Shown piece by piece: positions 46,990 to 61,568 of a DNA stretch of 64,000 nucleotides. The translations under genes and the position numbers were made by a program. Each line of letters starts with the position of its first letter. Within the stretch, counting starts at the first letter, position 1. The stretch is from Drosophila miranda. Taxonomy: Eukaryota; Arthropoda; Insecta; Diptera; Drosophilidae. Where the stretch lies: NCBI RefSeq assembly GCF_003369915.1, contig NC_046674.1:17899501-17963500 (forward strand), in the 5' to 3' direction. The notes under the pieces are model-generated. The model worked only from the letters and a program-made list of their open reading frames with translations, ran no database searches and was not told the DNA's origin.

Positions 46990-48189
46990 CAGAAAAATCT
47001 GGGCCAAAGGAGAGGGTCTACAAAAAATTTTGATCTGTCCAATATTTTTTTTACAGATTTGAGTTTGATTAAAGATGCTTATGCAATTTTTCCCTTGATT
47101 TTTCGCACTTACAATTCGTCAGCAACCTTGTCGGCCGGCCCGTGGATTTTAGCTGGAGAACAGTGGGACCGCGGATTTATCGTTAACATAAACCGCCCGC
47201 CCCTCAGAAATATACCAAAATATACCGTCTCATTTTAAAAATATACAGTAAATATACTAACGAATTCAAGTTCTATTACGCATATTCCTCGACTTTGATA
47301 TTCCATGGAAAATTACTAGCTCAATAGAACCCCAGCCCGGCCCACATAATTTTATCCTATTAATGAAGCAATTTCCTACTTAATTGGCTTATTCTAAATA
47401 CTTAACTTTGCGTGTTTTTACTTCAATATTAGTTCCTCAACAACAATATAGTGTCTCGTATGATGAAAAACCGAACTTAGCCCACTTAAACCCCCTCTAT
47501 TTAAACGACCTGAATTAAATGGCGGCATTGATTGGAAATTCTTCTTGTAGATTAATGCCATCTTCCTCTGAACTTAAAAAACCCACCATTTATTTTTCAC
47601 CTGAACTGCGCTAAAATGTTTGCCTTAAAAAGGGTTTAGCGAAAAAGTTAAAACAAAAAAATATAAGAGAGGAATTGTTCCTATTGCTCAATTCTGCGCG
47701 TTTTCTCGGTACATAAGGCTGGCCCATACAAATTTAATGTTGGCGCAGCTTTTGTGCATGGAATGGGGCTTTGTGAACTGGTTAAAAGACAGCTTTCTCC
47801 GATTAAGAGAGAGCGAAAAAACAACTGCTTATGGGAACGAACTGAATAAGTTCAACTTAAGCCACTTGACGCACCATTAAAAAACAAAAGTTTAAAGAAA
47901 GAACGGCTTAAGTCGATTCCAGTGGTCCGCAATGGGTTAATCTTCATTTTTTCTCGTGACCGGATTGTATTGCTCAATTTTGAAATGCGGCTTGGCACGA
48001 AAAGCTAGATAAAACCGTCAGCACTGAAAATATAATTTTATTAGTCAATCTAATCAGTGTGCTACAAGATTGGCTCATTTTATGTACTCCTTTTCGTCAC
48101 AAAGTAAGGGAAAAAGCTGACCTGACGAGCAAATGTGATTTTTTACCGTTTGTTAGAGCACCAGAAGGAAGCGTTTCCGACAACACAAG
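46990..48189. other. Upstream region of the phosphate carrier with dispersed repeat
   Basis: No gene. It contains copy 2 of the P/Q dispersed repeat (47284-47690) and a further weakly similar Q-like segment at 47940-48060 (TTGCTCAATTTTGAAAT and AATTTTATTA parts). Confidence 0.55.
47284..47690. repeat. Dispersed repeat, copy 2
   Basis: Carries the Q module (47284-47410: CCTCGACTTTGATATTCC, ATTACTAGCT, GCCCACATAATTTTATCC), then the P module (47460-47618: GCCCACTTAAACCCCCTCTA, TTCTTGTAGATTAATGCCAT), then the Q tail (47621-47690: GGGTTTAGCGAAAAAGTTAA, CCTATTGCTCAATTCTG). The order of modules differs from the copy at 24383-25010, where P comes before Q. Same orientation in both. Confidence 0.7.
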
Positions 48190-48280
48190 GTATTTTTATT
48201 CTTGATCAGCATCAATAGCCGAGTCTGTCCGCCCACCTTCATGAGCTCCAAGACCTCCCAGAATCTTATGATTTCACACT
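48190..48280 (+). mobile_element. DINE-1/INE-1-like fragment, plus orientation
   Basis: CTTGATCAGCATCAATAGCC followed by GAGTC at 48201-48225 is the INE-1 hallmark. It is followed by TGTCCGCCCACC, similar to the INE-1 continuation. The part that should precede it (GACCCCATAAAGTATA) is missing here but is present in the element starting at 48727. Confidence 0.6.
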
Positions 48281-48369
48281 GAATCCGGGTTTCTTTTTGT
48301 ATTTCTTTCTTAGAAAATGTATGATTTCTACGCGTCCCTACACGAATTCTACACCTACATGCTGCGGCA

Positions 48370-48383
48370 GCGCCATCTGTTGG
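48370..48383 (-). promoter_or_regulatory. Possible CTCF binding motif
   Basis: The minus strand reads CCAACAGATGGCGC, matching the CTCF core consensus CCASYAGRKGGCRC at 13 of 14 positions by my count. It lies between the phosphate carrier and a gene-less region, where an insulator would be plausible. By-eye match only. Confidence 0.3.
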
Positions 48384-48726
48384 TTGTTACATTAATTCTA
48401 CACAACAAAAAACGATGCCGCACTTGCGCGCAATATTTTAATGGAATGGTAAGAGGTGTACAAAAGAAAATATAAAACAGAATTTTTAAAATGAAAATAG
48501 CTTTAGCGGCTTTATAGGCAAATTTGAAATACCATATAGCAAAAATCCAATACAAAAAGATATGAATGGCCGATATGTAACTTGTCAATTGCTTGCAAAA
48601 TTTTCTCTCTCTCTTAAGTTTTTTTCTTCCATTCTCTCTATGCTGTTTATTCACCTGATCGAGTCAAAGCTCTAAGCCTGGGTGTGCTTTTGTCAAAGTG
48701 CTTTCGCCTTGCTTTGTTGCGTTTGT

Positions 48727-49270
48727 TATACCCGATACAGAAAATGAGTATTGGGGTGTATTAGATTTGTAGTGAAAATGGATGTGTGTAACGTCCAGAA
48801 GGAATCGATTCTGACCCCATAAAGTATACTTGCGGAAATCTCAGAATCTATTAAGGCTAGAGAAACCAAATTTGGTATCCCCACTCCTGTAAGATCTCAC
48901 TATAAAACGTATATCTCAAAATTTCGCCCCACCTCTCCAGCCCCACAAAGGACGAAAATCTGTTGCATCCACAATATTGCAGATTCGAGAAAACTAAAAA
49001 CGCACAATCATAGGGAATGACCATATCTATCAGTTTGCTGAATCTGGATCAGATCGGATCATTTTTATAGCCAAAAGGATCATATTAATTTGCAGTGGCT
49101 ACGCAGCGCCCGAAGTCATGCTCAGACTGATTTTCTGTCTCTCTCTCACGCACTCTTTGTCGTGTCGTTTAATATTCGCGGCGTCTGCCGGTGGAGAGCC
49201 ATACTGACTTAGTATCGGGTATAAATGTAGAGTTGCGGTCTCCGCAGCAACTCACAACGTTCCCCCTCGT
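48727..49270 (+). mobile_element. DINE-1-like non-autonomous element with inverted end motifs
   Basis: It begins with TATACCCGATAC (48727-48738), and near its 3' end carries the exact inverse GTATCGGGTATA (49212-49223). A hairpin follows, with GAGTTGC (49230-49236) pairing with GCAACTC (49247-49253), and then CACAACGTTCCCCCTCG. The 5' part reads GTGAAAATGGATGTGTGTAA, CCAGAAGGAATCGATTCTGA and CCCCATAAAGTATA as in DINE-1. Subterminal inverted repeats plus a 3' hairpin and no open frame fit the DINE-1/ISY class of Helitron-like repeats. The CTTGATCAGCATCAATAGCC block is deleted in this copy; it jumps from CCCCATAAAGTATACTTG to CGGAAATCTCAGAATCTA. Confidence 0.75.
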
Positions 49271-50086
49271 TTTTGTTTTGTGTTGCTGCTGTTGTCCGCT
49301 TCGCCATGGTATAAATATAGGAGGTAGGGTATAGCTCAAACACAGCCAAAATTGATCAACAATGGTTATTTGCAAAGTCGGAGCGTAAGGAGTTTGACTT
49401 TAGCTACTGTATAAGCTGACCAAATGCCTTTGGTTCTTTGATAACCAGATATTACGGCTACTTGGGTAAACACTAAAAGCCGAAAACATGGCATGCACGC
49501 CGGCCACAGATGAGCGCGAAGACCATACCTCATAGATGGTATACCATGGGATTTGTCATCTGGCAGCGAGCAGAACAGTTTGATTTGTTGTGGCAAAGAA
49601 AAACCAGCCTTGCCCCAAGCAAGACGTATGCGCGCGCGTCGTGATCTGCAAAAGCTACAGAAAAGCGAGTTTGGTTCGTTGCGCGTTCGCACACGCGCGC
49701 TCTGTCTCTCTTCGCTTGGCCCCAATAGTTGGCCAACGAGCTGGACCTGCGCACTTCGCGGCTAATTTTCAACTTAAGAAGTGAACAGCAACAAAATCAA
49801 GCAAATAATTGAGTAATTAAAGCTAAATGTAAGAAATGAGTGCTTCCATGCAAAGTGCTTGTTTGTGTGTATTTTTTTTTATCTGTGTAACGGTCTGCTA
49901 ACTGGAGTTGGATCTACTAAGAGAAATATTGAATCAAAGTGGTGTATTAAATTGATTGAGGAATTGCTTGGAAAGCTTAAGAAGCGGCATCGGATTGTGC
50001 TTAACGGATTGTTTTGTTCGAATAGCTGGGTTGGGTAGGGGAAGTTGATGCGGAAAATTCAGCGACAAAAATGGTATATTCTTGTA

Positions 50087-50114
50087 GTATGTATGTATGT
50101 ATGTATGTATGTAT
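50087..50114. repeat. (GTAT)n microsatellite
   Basis: Seven tandem GTAT units. Confidence 0.85.
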
Positions 50115-51924
50115 CTTTGGTATCATAAAAGAAAGTTTGAGTCCTCGACTCGAATTCGATCGATCGGAAAAAGAGAAAACGGAATATAAAAAGTAGATTT
50201 GAACATTTCAGGGAACATTCCTATAACCTTACATCATCAAAACGTTAAAAAGAAAAAAAAACTGTATCATAATATATCATTCGTCCACCAAAGATTCCTA
50301 CAGTGTGCCATATACATGGGTATCAACACAATCACAAACTGTCAACGCAAAATGGAATAAGAAATCCCTATTGAATTACTAAATAGGATGTGATCAACTA
50401 CGATGATTTATCAATGAATATCAAATTACAAATGATCTCATAAGATTATCTCATTTTCAACTACATAACCCATGTGAAACCAAGCAAATAACAATGTTCC
50501 CTATGCACATTCTAAATATCCCAATTCTTGATCTTCTTCAATGAAATTTACTAAATATTACGATAGTTGTAAAGAAGAATATCTAGAATACTTGGCTCGT
50601 AATAATAATAACTATATTAGATATGGAATTTCCCATTGGTGAACTGTTCAACTTTCCAAATGAAATTCAAAACCGCATATGGGCATCGGGCATCGGGCAT
50701 CATTGGATTCCAAAAATTCCTCCGTCAGTTCCCGTTCACAACTCTCAACCGAAAAGAAGAGGAGAAGCAGCTGAAAAACCAATCAGCGCCAGTCGCCAAC
50801 TAGTTAACCAACAACAAAAATTGGCAACTTCCTTCAGTTGGGCGCCAAGTCATTAGCCAGCCTCTTTGAGGTGGAGGCCCACTCGGAGTACCGCTATGAC
50901 TAGACAGGCCTTGCCTTGCCTTGGCTTGTCCATATATTTTGTATGCAACCATTAGCCGCCGCATCCACAACACACAACACACACACACAGATACTCATAT
51001 GAGGATCGGGGGGAAAGGGACTTGGGAGCTGGGACCTGGGACCTGAGGCCTGAGGCCTGGGACTTGGCGACGTTTGCTTTGGGGCCCCTTCACTTTTTGC
51101 TGGTGTTTTTTTTCGTGGTCGGATGAAAAAGTTGCCGCAGCAAGTGCAATTCGCCATTCGCGATTCGCATTCCGCTGGCCGAAAGTATCTTTGGAGTTTT
51201 GCATCTTGCGTCTGTCTGCGGTGCTTAACTGTAAATTGAGGCATGTGCCGCGGTGCCCCTGTGCCTGTGCCCCTACCCCCTACCACCGCCATACACCTCC
51301 TTCTCTCTGAGGTGCTCTCTGGTGCTGCTCTCTTCTGCTCTTTCTTTTGTTTGTCAAGTTCAATGTGCGTTGACAATTTTCCATTTCCAAATGGGCGATG
51401 TTTTTCACTTTGATTGTTTCTGTTTCTATTTTATTATAGTGCGAGTATCTCTATCTTAGCTGCTTTTTGCACTTTCAAAAACATACACACACGCATACGT
51501 GAGCACACACGGTCCCAGTTGTCATTGTATTTGTGCAGCTTTGCGTGTATTTTAATTTATTTTAAATCGAACCGCTATTTAAATTTCATCAAGAAAAAAG
51601 GCAAACACTATGTTTTTCAACCCGGAACCCAATTGTGAACTTAATCAGTCAGTCGTCCGTCGCGTCGCCCTGATCGCGGTGCTGCGTGTGGATGTTTTTC
51701 CGAAAATGTATCTTTCCATCTTCATCGAAAACGCAATGCATAAATCACAGATAGATAGATAGAAAGAAAGAAGAGAAGGCAGGAAAAACACACCATCTTC
51801 TTCGTTTTTTGTTAGTTTTGTGAAAGCGCAAGTCGTTTGGCTGTATCTGTGTGCAGCGTAATTTTTACACTTTTACCAACGATCGAAAGACGTAGTGCCT
51901 GCATACTTGTAGATACTTTTTACA

Positions 51925-51963
51925 TACGAGTACGGGTACGAGTACGGGTACGAGTACGAGCAC
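51925..51963. repeat. 12-bp tandem repeat (ACGAGTACGGGT)
   Basis: About three copies of a 12-mer made of two near-identical hexamers (CGAGTA and CGGGTA). Confidence 0.75.
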
Positions 51964-52990
51964 TCGTACAAGTGTACGCTCATGCTCATAAGCATCTTTT
52001 CTCTATTACCCACGTACAGACATGATTCGTTTGTTGTTGTCTTTAAGCCGCTTAATTGAAAGTCTTGACTTGACTTATGACTTGGCCGAAGAAAAAGCCA
52101 ACACAGAGTTGAAAATGGAAAATGCTTTTGGCCGCAGCAAAGAGTGAAATTCAACAAAAATACGACTATCATAATTTAATAATCTATATTGGAGTGGCCC
52201 GAGTGGAGTGACTTTTTAAGCTTTCCTAAAAGCAATTCAAATTAAATATTTTCAAAAATATACTTCTCAGATGAAATGATATAATACATACGAGTAATCC
52301 AACAAAAAGAGCTCAAAAAGTATCTAATCCAAAGGATCTGAGCTTATCTGTGAACGTGAAAGTGGCGCAAAAATCAACAGAAATCAACAGAATTCACTTC
52401 AAGCCACAAACATATTACTAAATAAGGTAAGGCAACAAGTTAATAAAATAATCTTGTCATTGATTACTCTTTGTACACTGTATGTATCCGGATCTAAAAG
52501 ACAGAATGTGGTATTAATGAATTCTTTGGGGTCAATGGATAAATCGAGACGGGTAGCCAAGTAGAGCTGGCGCTACCTGATAATACAGCTTTTATTAATA
52601 CAATTTATAGATCATTCAACAATCTTTGGCAGTTTTTCTTAGAAACTGTAACTAAAACTAAAAAAAAACCTCTCAATAGCGGGTATCCCATAGTCGCAAT
52701 ACAATTTTTGCCTGCTTTTTTTTTTGTTAATTTTTTTTTTTTTCAGTTCCATTTGTTAACTTGTTTGTGATGTCTATTAACGGCATTCAGACAGCGCCTC
52801 TGGCTGTGAGCTCATGCCAAGATATTCTAACATAAACTTGTTTAGTGATTCATTTTTAGAGCTCGTCTTTTGGTTCGGATTTGGTTGTTTTGCATATTTT
52901 AGCATGCAGTTTTGGAGTTTTTGTTTCAAATATTCGTATTTAATTTGAGATTAGATTGCTCAACATTCAGCATTTCCCGGCTGCTCTCTC

Positions 52991-53037
52991 TGGGTCTGGG
53001 TCTGGGTCTGGGTCTGGGTCTGGGTCTGGGGCTGGGT
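52991..53037 (+). repeat. (GGGTCT)n hexamer array
   Basis: Seven GGGTCT units, the last altered to GGGGCT. Regular GGG triplets give G-quadruplex potential on the plus strand. Confidence 0.85.
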
Positions 53038-56000
53038 ATAGCCATGGCTCTGGTGTCTTTCCAAGTCGTTGCATCTTTGACGCAACTTGTCAGTCAGTCT
53101 GTCAATGTCAAGGTTGCTGCTGTTGAGGTTGCCGTTTTGTTAAACATTTTTGATATTTGTTTTAAAATAAATATAAAACGCCCGAGCAGCCGGCTGTCTG
53201 GCTGCCAAGCTGCCAATTGAAACTCAACACTTCTCAAGTGGAACGAACGCCCCGTCGCACCTCGTTTTTGGCATTTTGTAATTGCTTCATTTTTTGGACC
53301 GAACAAAGCATATTTTTTCAAATTAAATAAGTGTTGCGAGCAATTAGCTAAGGCCTAAGCCGCCACATGAAGATGGGAAGATGAACGATAAAGATAAAGA
53401 TGGAAATGGAAATGTGATGATGTATTTGTTAAGTCTTTAGTTGAATGAAAGGCAAGTACAAGTGGAATTTTCTGCGGCACTCTTCAATATTTGCAGTTCT
53501 TAACGCTGTTCGTTATTAATTAGCTTTATCGAAAGATCCATCTGGCCCCGAGCTGCTCTTTAAGTCTTTATTATAGCCAACAAAGTATGAAATACATCAT
53601 CTTTTTCAAGGCTATGATTAGTATCAGTAATTGTGTCATCGGCCATCTAGAGAAGCATCTATCAACATCTACCCAATGGCACCGTCAGCTCTAGACGTAT
53701 CATCATCCATGTAGAGGGCTATGAAATTGTTTATTAATTAATAAACCATTAGGACAGACCTACAATACAGTTGAAAGCAGAAATCAGAAAGCAGAAAGCA
53801 AAGCAAAGAATATTTATCGATACCGTTTGGTTTCTTTTTCTAAGAATTCGCCCCAAAGCCACCAAAAACCGTTAAGCATTTCACCTGAAACTACAGTCAC
53901 AGTGGTTAAGAAAAAAAACTATCATAAATTTGACTTTTTAATGATAATAAAACATTTTTATGCGTCTTTTATGTGTGAAAATGATGCAGAAAGGCATAAA
54001 AATAAACGAGACCACGATACCACGAGACCACGAGACCAGGAGCTCTGGCTACAGTTAGCCAGATGCCAAGTGGCTATATATAGTACGTGTATTCCCCAAC
54101 GAAACCATCAAGTTAAAATAATACGTAATTACGAGAGAGACCTACACAATACCTACAGCACATGCTTACCATTCTTCTACGAACTCAACTCTCTTTGGGG
54201 CCCCTTCCAGTAGTTAGTACCTTTGGATCATGACTTAGAGAAATGTGTGACTTTGGAGTGAGATGACACCGGGTTGGGGTGGTGCCGGGCCAGCGGAGGA
54301 GAGGTAAGGAGAGGAGACAGAGAGAAACTGAACCGAAACTACTGCTGGAAGACTACACTTGTAGAACAATAAGACGCACCACACACACACAGCAGACGGC
54401 GGACAGGGGAAAACTGCCCAAGTAGCTGGAACGACGGGGGATGAAGATCATAAAACTTGCTAATATGGGTAATTTGAGTATTTTGTTGTTGTGTGGTATT
54501 ATGTCACATGCTTATGCGGGGTGTGGGATCAAATGGAGGATCAGAATGAATCAGTTTTGCTGGTTTTTTGGATGGGGCCATTTTTCGTATATTTTTGGTA
54601 TATTTATGGTGTAATTTTCCTGTATTTGTTTATTTTCTTTCCATATTGCGTTGCTTTGCTTCTTGGGCGCTTTCTCAAAAATTCTGTGCAAATTGAGCCA
54701 TAATTCATAACACTCTGGGAAATGAGCACTCTCGGGTTGGCCGTGGCCCGAGAATATCCGGCAACTAAACCGCTTCCAATAACTGTAAACAACTTGACAA
54801 ACCTCAAACATTATTGTTCTGTTCCCATTTGTCGCTGGCTGGCTGCAAGCTGGAGGCAAGCTCATTCACCTGCCCCTCGCTGCTGGCTGACCCACTCGCC
54901 GGCCATTGATGGAGCATCCACATCAGACGAGGCGATGGCATGGCACACATACGAGAACTTGTACACCATACGGCGTACACCATACACCATACACCGTACC
55001 ATACCATGACATGCCATGGATCTCATTGTGTACTCGCATCGGGCGATGGTTAAGTTAATCGTCCAGCGTTCTCATTACGTTGGCTGGCTATTTCCGCACC
55101 TACTTAGGCGCCGCGCATGTCTAACCGTAAATCCCTATTGACCCGTATTGCTCAACCGTAATGCATGACCGCACATATCCTCCACTTTCAAGTCTCCGCC
55201 AAGAGCCCCCTCCCCCGCCCATTGCACAGGGCTGATTTGTAACCTGATAAATGTTACAATTGTTTCCTTTGCTCTTCTTTCGAGCCCACATACGGGCACG
55301 GTGTGTATGCACGATTGTTTCTCGGGTGTTTTTGTTTCCTCTTCTTCTACACTTGGCAATTTGGCCTTTTCATTAGCTTCAATTTCAATTTGCGCACCAC
55401 ACTCTGTTTTATTTTTCCGTTTCGGTCGTTTTTGCCAGTTTTGCTTTGGCTTTTCTTGGCTCAAGCCAAGAAAAAACTTGTTTATGGTGTTGTGCAGCTC
55501 CTACAAGAATGTGGAAAGCAAAAAAAAAATCGGAAAACGTAAAAAAGAAATAAGCAAAACTGGGTTAAAATTGTTAGACAACCTGAAGTTGCTGTTGCCG
55601 TTTCAGAAATATTGCATAGGTATGGGGTCTGGTATCGGGTCTGGTCTCTGGTCCGCTCTGGCCTCGCCAAACTCCATGATCTACTCATATGTGCACACTC
55701 CTGTGTTTGAATTTCCAGCAAAATTTCAATTCAAATTGAAAGAAATAGAAATAGAATGGAATGTTTGCCGAGTTGTGCGTCCCGGCTCTTCCCAACTTTG
55801 AAAGATTTTCGCACAAGCCTATACTCCTCCCCTATAGGCACAAATGGGGGGCGAAGAAACATGCTGAAATGGAAAAATTGTCGAAAGATCCATCACTAAA
55901 AGTCACAACAATCAACCTCCGTTGAAACCCTATCCCCAAAACTTGTGGCTTGTTTGCATTGACTTTTGCATTGACTGGTTTCGGAGCTACTGCACTTGCG

Positions 56001-57410
56001 CAAAGGCCCAAAAAGCACTGAAACCCTATAACAGTTAACAGAAACTCGTCTTGGGTATGGTCAGTAACCAAGCCGGGCTGGGACGGATGGTGGCTGCTTA
56101 GTATGCCCGGGCCGAGCCGAGCCGAGCCGGCTCACAGCGCAACATTCAATTTCAGCTGGGGCTCTGGCTCTGGCTCTCTTAGTGCTGTTGTTGTTGCAGG
56201 CTTATTAATTACCTCACCGCACAATTGCGTGGCACATACAAAACACCCACCAGCAGGAGGGAGGGGGGGAGAAGAAATGGAGGAGGTGGCTGCCTGGTTT
56301 TGTAGAATCCACAGAAGGCGTTGGACGGCGGGTAATACGAGTAACGACTTTTTGTGGCCCGTAAATGGAGCCTCCCGACGATGTCAACAGCCCCAACCAG
56401 TTTTCAGTTTTGTTTCTTATTTCATCAATATTTTATATTTTCTTTCGTTTCCATTAGTTTTATTTACTGTTTATTTTTCGAATGCAGCAAATGAAGATTT
56501 CAAGAAAACAAGAAAATTGAGAATCTATTTTGGCAAACGTGTTTTCGTTCATTTTGCATATTTATTGCTTCGGCTGGCTACTTTCAAATGTCAAGCGAAG
56601 TTGAAGGTGGTCCACAATGATATTTGAGTTTTTTTTTTCCCCCCCCCAACTATTTTATATGATTTATATTGAGTCATGGTTGAAAATGAAGCAGGGGCCT
56701 TGAGCAGCACAGAGAAAAAACAAAAGACTACAGCAGCGAACTTGTTTAAAAAAAAATACATATTTATAAATAAGAACACTTGATAAAAATAGGCAACCGA
56801 AAGTAAAGGAGTATGGTTTTTTGAGGCTAAAAATTCCGACTCAAAAATCATTATCAAAAATCCATTAAAATATTTCGCATTTGCCATATCTTGGCTTACA
56901 ATTACATACAACATTAAATTCAATGCACGATGCGCACAAGCAATTCCGCAACCAATTCCGCAAAAGTCATAAGCAAAATCGTGCCCGTGTGCCGGTGAAA
57001 CTTAATAAAGCCTGAGAAAGTTTTCCCAAAGTGACAATCATTAAAATAAGACAGCAAATAGCTAAGCTAACTAACTAAGTGCAGCCACAACTGCAGGTTA
57101 ATAATAAAAAATGCGATAATTGACCATAGATTTGTAAGACAACCGAATGCCAAACATGCAACAACTGAAGCAGCATTTTGAAGAGTGACTGGCGGACGAG
57201 CTAAATGAATTTTGAATTATTTTTGGTTGGGTCTTTAGAACGTCGTCATCCAGTGCTGGTTTGGGGCGGGGAGGGGGCTTTCGACCATTTACTTCGGGCT
57301 TTTATTGCTTTGCTGCATCTTCTCGGGTTCTGCGCTGACCCAGTTTAATGCAAGTGGAACGCATTGACCAACAACTTCAACAGCAACAAGATCTATTGGC
57401 CATAAATAGT

Positions 57411-57437
57411 CAGCCAGCCAGCCAGCCAGCCAGCCAG
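57411..57437. repeat. (CAGC)n microsatellite
   Basis: Six to seven tandem CAGC units. Confidence 0.85.
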
Positions 57438-59107
57438 GCAAACGCTATCCAAAGATACTCCATACTTCACTCACTGACTCACTGAGACTTGAAGCCTTCC
57501 TTTCTCAATGAAGATGTCGGTGAAGAGGCACCCGACGCCGACTCCATCTCAACTTCGTTCAAGTTGTATTCTGAGTAGAAGAGAGCCCAGCCGAGACGAG
57601 CCGAGCCGAGCCAAGCCGAGCCTCGGCTAAGACTCAGATGGAGAGAAAAACTCGTTTCTTTTGGGATGCTGTATGCTGTTTGGAAGAACTTTCTTCTCAT
57701 TGATTCTAGCGGCTTGCATATAAATAAATAAATTAAAGAGACTTTCTTTCTGCCAGTGTGAGCGTGAGTGTGTCTGTGTGAGACTGGCTTTGGTGTCATC
57801 ATCTATTCAATTTTTTTTTTTACTTTGTGCTGTTCCTCATCGGCTTCTAAGCTGACGCCTCACTGAGATGACCCAAATACTTCGGCGCTCTTTCACTCGG
57901 GTCAGAGTCGGGCTTGGGCTTGGGCTTGGAGTCTGGGGCTGGGGCTGGGGCTGGGGCGGAGGCTGGGTTTTCGTGCACCTTGTATCATTTTCGGAGGCTC
58001 TGGGCTCGCTGTTGGTCCAACAAGCGGCCCGATTATAAACATCATCCCATTTACAAGTATTTCCAGTCTTCTCCCGCGATTATACGCATCTTTATCGGTA
58101 TCTTCATTAGTTTGACCCAATTTATTTGTTCGTTGCATTGAGAGTTCTTTTTACTTTCTATTTTCTCTCGATCATCTTCAGAATATTTATTTCTTGTGGG
58201 TTGGTTTCGGTTTGTGGTCATCTTGTTAGCTTTTTGATTTGAGGAAGTCAATTTACTTTCATTTGGGAAAACATGTTTTGGGCTTTTCGTTTATGATGCC
58301 CCTGGGCGTTTTTAATGGCAGCATCCGTTGTGATATTGGGCTTAAAAGCTTTAAATATTGACAGGGAAACGGAAATGTTTTAAAATGTTAATTTAGATGG
58401 CGATAGCAGGAGTGTAGGAAGTATTTTGGGGACAAAAGACACATTATAGGACGAAAAGGAGACAATAAATACATCAATTAATGGGATAGTTCTCTGGCTT
58501 TGACACTCAGTCTTTTGTATGCCACTCCTGTAATATTTGGTGACCCCAACATCCACAGATCACCTGGGGTCAGCTTTCTATGAATTTTCGTAATTGCAAA
58601 ACAATTTTTTTTTCCTTTTTCGGTAATTGTTTTGATGTAGCACCCCATAATTGCCAATTTATATTACCCATAAACCCCATTTATGGGTCATACTCAAAAC
58701 TATGAATCTCTCTTTGATCTGTTCGCTTCGAGAACGCAGGCTCTTTCGGGGGAAAAGAAAGCTGAGCGACCAAAATGCAAATCCAAAATCATAAAATTCT
58801 GATAAAATTCTGATAAAGACAAAACATTGAAACACTTCAGAGCCCGTTTGTTTTTGTTTTTCGCCCAACAAGAACAAGAAAAGATGCTAGAATGCTGAAA
58901 TGATACGTTTATTTGCTTGATATATGAGTTCGGGTTCTTTTTACAGATCTTGAACTAGGTCAAGTAATGATTAAGGGCTTTTCGCCGCGGACATGATCGG
59001 TTGAAGTTTTTTGAATATGCAAAGGCGTTTGTCTGATAAAATGATTTGATGGACAGTTTTAGTTCTTCATTAAGTTTTTAAGTTTTTTTAATGGGTTTAT
59101 GCTTGGA

Positions 59108-59115
59108 TATAAATA
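59108..59115 (+). promoter_or_regulatory. TATA box of the trypsin-like protease gene
   Basis: TATAAATA 145 bp upstream of the start codon. It places a start site near 59138, followed by an untranslated leader of about 115 bp. Confidence 0.55.
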
Positions 59116-59252
59116 TCGGCTCGGAGATCGATCTACTGGACTGTGTCGTGTCTATAAGAACAGTTAAATAGGGAACTCTTCTCATCAGTCCGATTCTGCG
59201 GCGCGTTTCGTTCGGTTCGGTTCGATTCAAATCCAGGCAAATCCAGGAAAAT

Positions 59253-60735
<1,483 letters not shown>

Positions 60736-61568
60736 TTGGGTAAATTATATAACATTTTTGGATGGCGAGAATTGGAAATCATTGAACCATCTCAAAATTT
60801 AGATAGATTGTTTTATTTCGTTCGCACATCGGATTGGAAAATGTCTAGTGAATGGTCCAAATATGAGTCTTAAATTTCTATCACTTGCGTACTGTGAAAG
60901 AAGCGGCTGTTGCCCTGCATGAACAGGCAACCGAATCGATTCGGTGGGTATTCGCTTGAATCAGCGTCTCAGCGTCCCAGAACGATGCCGGTATCGCCAT
61001 TTTTACTGTCTGAGATCCGCAAATTTCGGTTTTTTTTCCCCGCTCACTCTCCATTTGAGAAAGCAGTGCACAATTTGCGTGGTTTTTGCTTAAGTTTTCT
61101 TGCCTTACACTGAAAACAAAAAATTATTTCAAATATAGCAAGAGAATGTTTTGCGCTAAATAAAAGAAATATATTTGTTCAGCATTTTTTTTCAATGTCA
61201 AAAGCCGAAAGGACACGAACTCCGTTCTTTTCTTTAAGTTGAGTTTCAGAGACTGATTTTAATCCGCAGTGCACGCACTCGGCTTTTAGTGGTTCGGTGT
61301 GATCCGAATCTCACCGAAGTAAGCATTCCTAAAGATCGTAATGATTTTATGAATTTGATGGATTCATGCAGGGCTCTAGTTTATCCTGTTAGGTGGATTG
61401 GGAATATTTAGAAACTTTTGAAAGAAACGAACTGATTTTATTTGTTAATCCTCAAACTCACATTCGATCCAATAAGTTCCGGTTGCACATCAGCCCCAAC
61501 ATCTATCCAATTCTCACACTCTTTGATGGAGAAATATTGGTATTGTATGTATGTATGTATGTATTTCT

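Larger units (their letters stand above)
49271..59107. other. Gene-less stretch of about 9.8 kb
   Basis: No conserved coding segment recognised. The segment at 49640-49800 (GCGCGTTCGCACACGCGCGC, GAGA-like CTCTGTCTCTC) looks like a promoter or 5' UTR, but I see no coding exon that clearly follows. The rest has many simple repeats and low-complexity open frames (50900-51376, 55301-55801, 56103-56627) without domains. It may be an intron or regulatory domain of a gene with exons outside the window. Confidence 0.5.

Noticed and set aside
56103..56627. 174-codon open frame on plus strand
   Set aside because: Crosses low-complexity sequence and AT-rich runs; no domain or splice logic.
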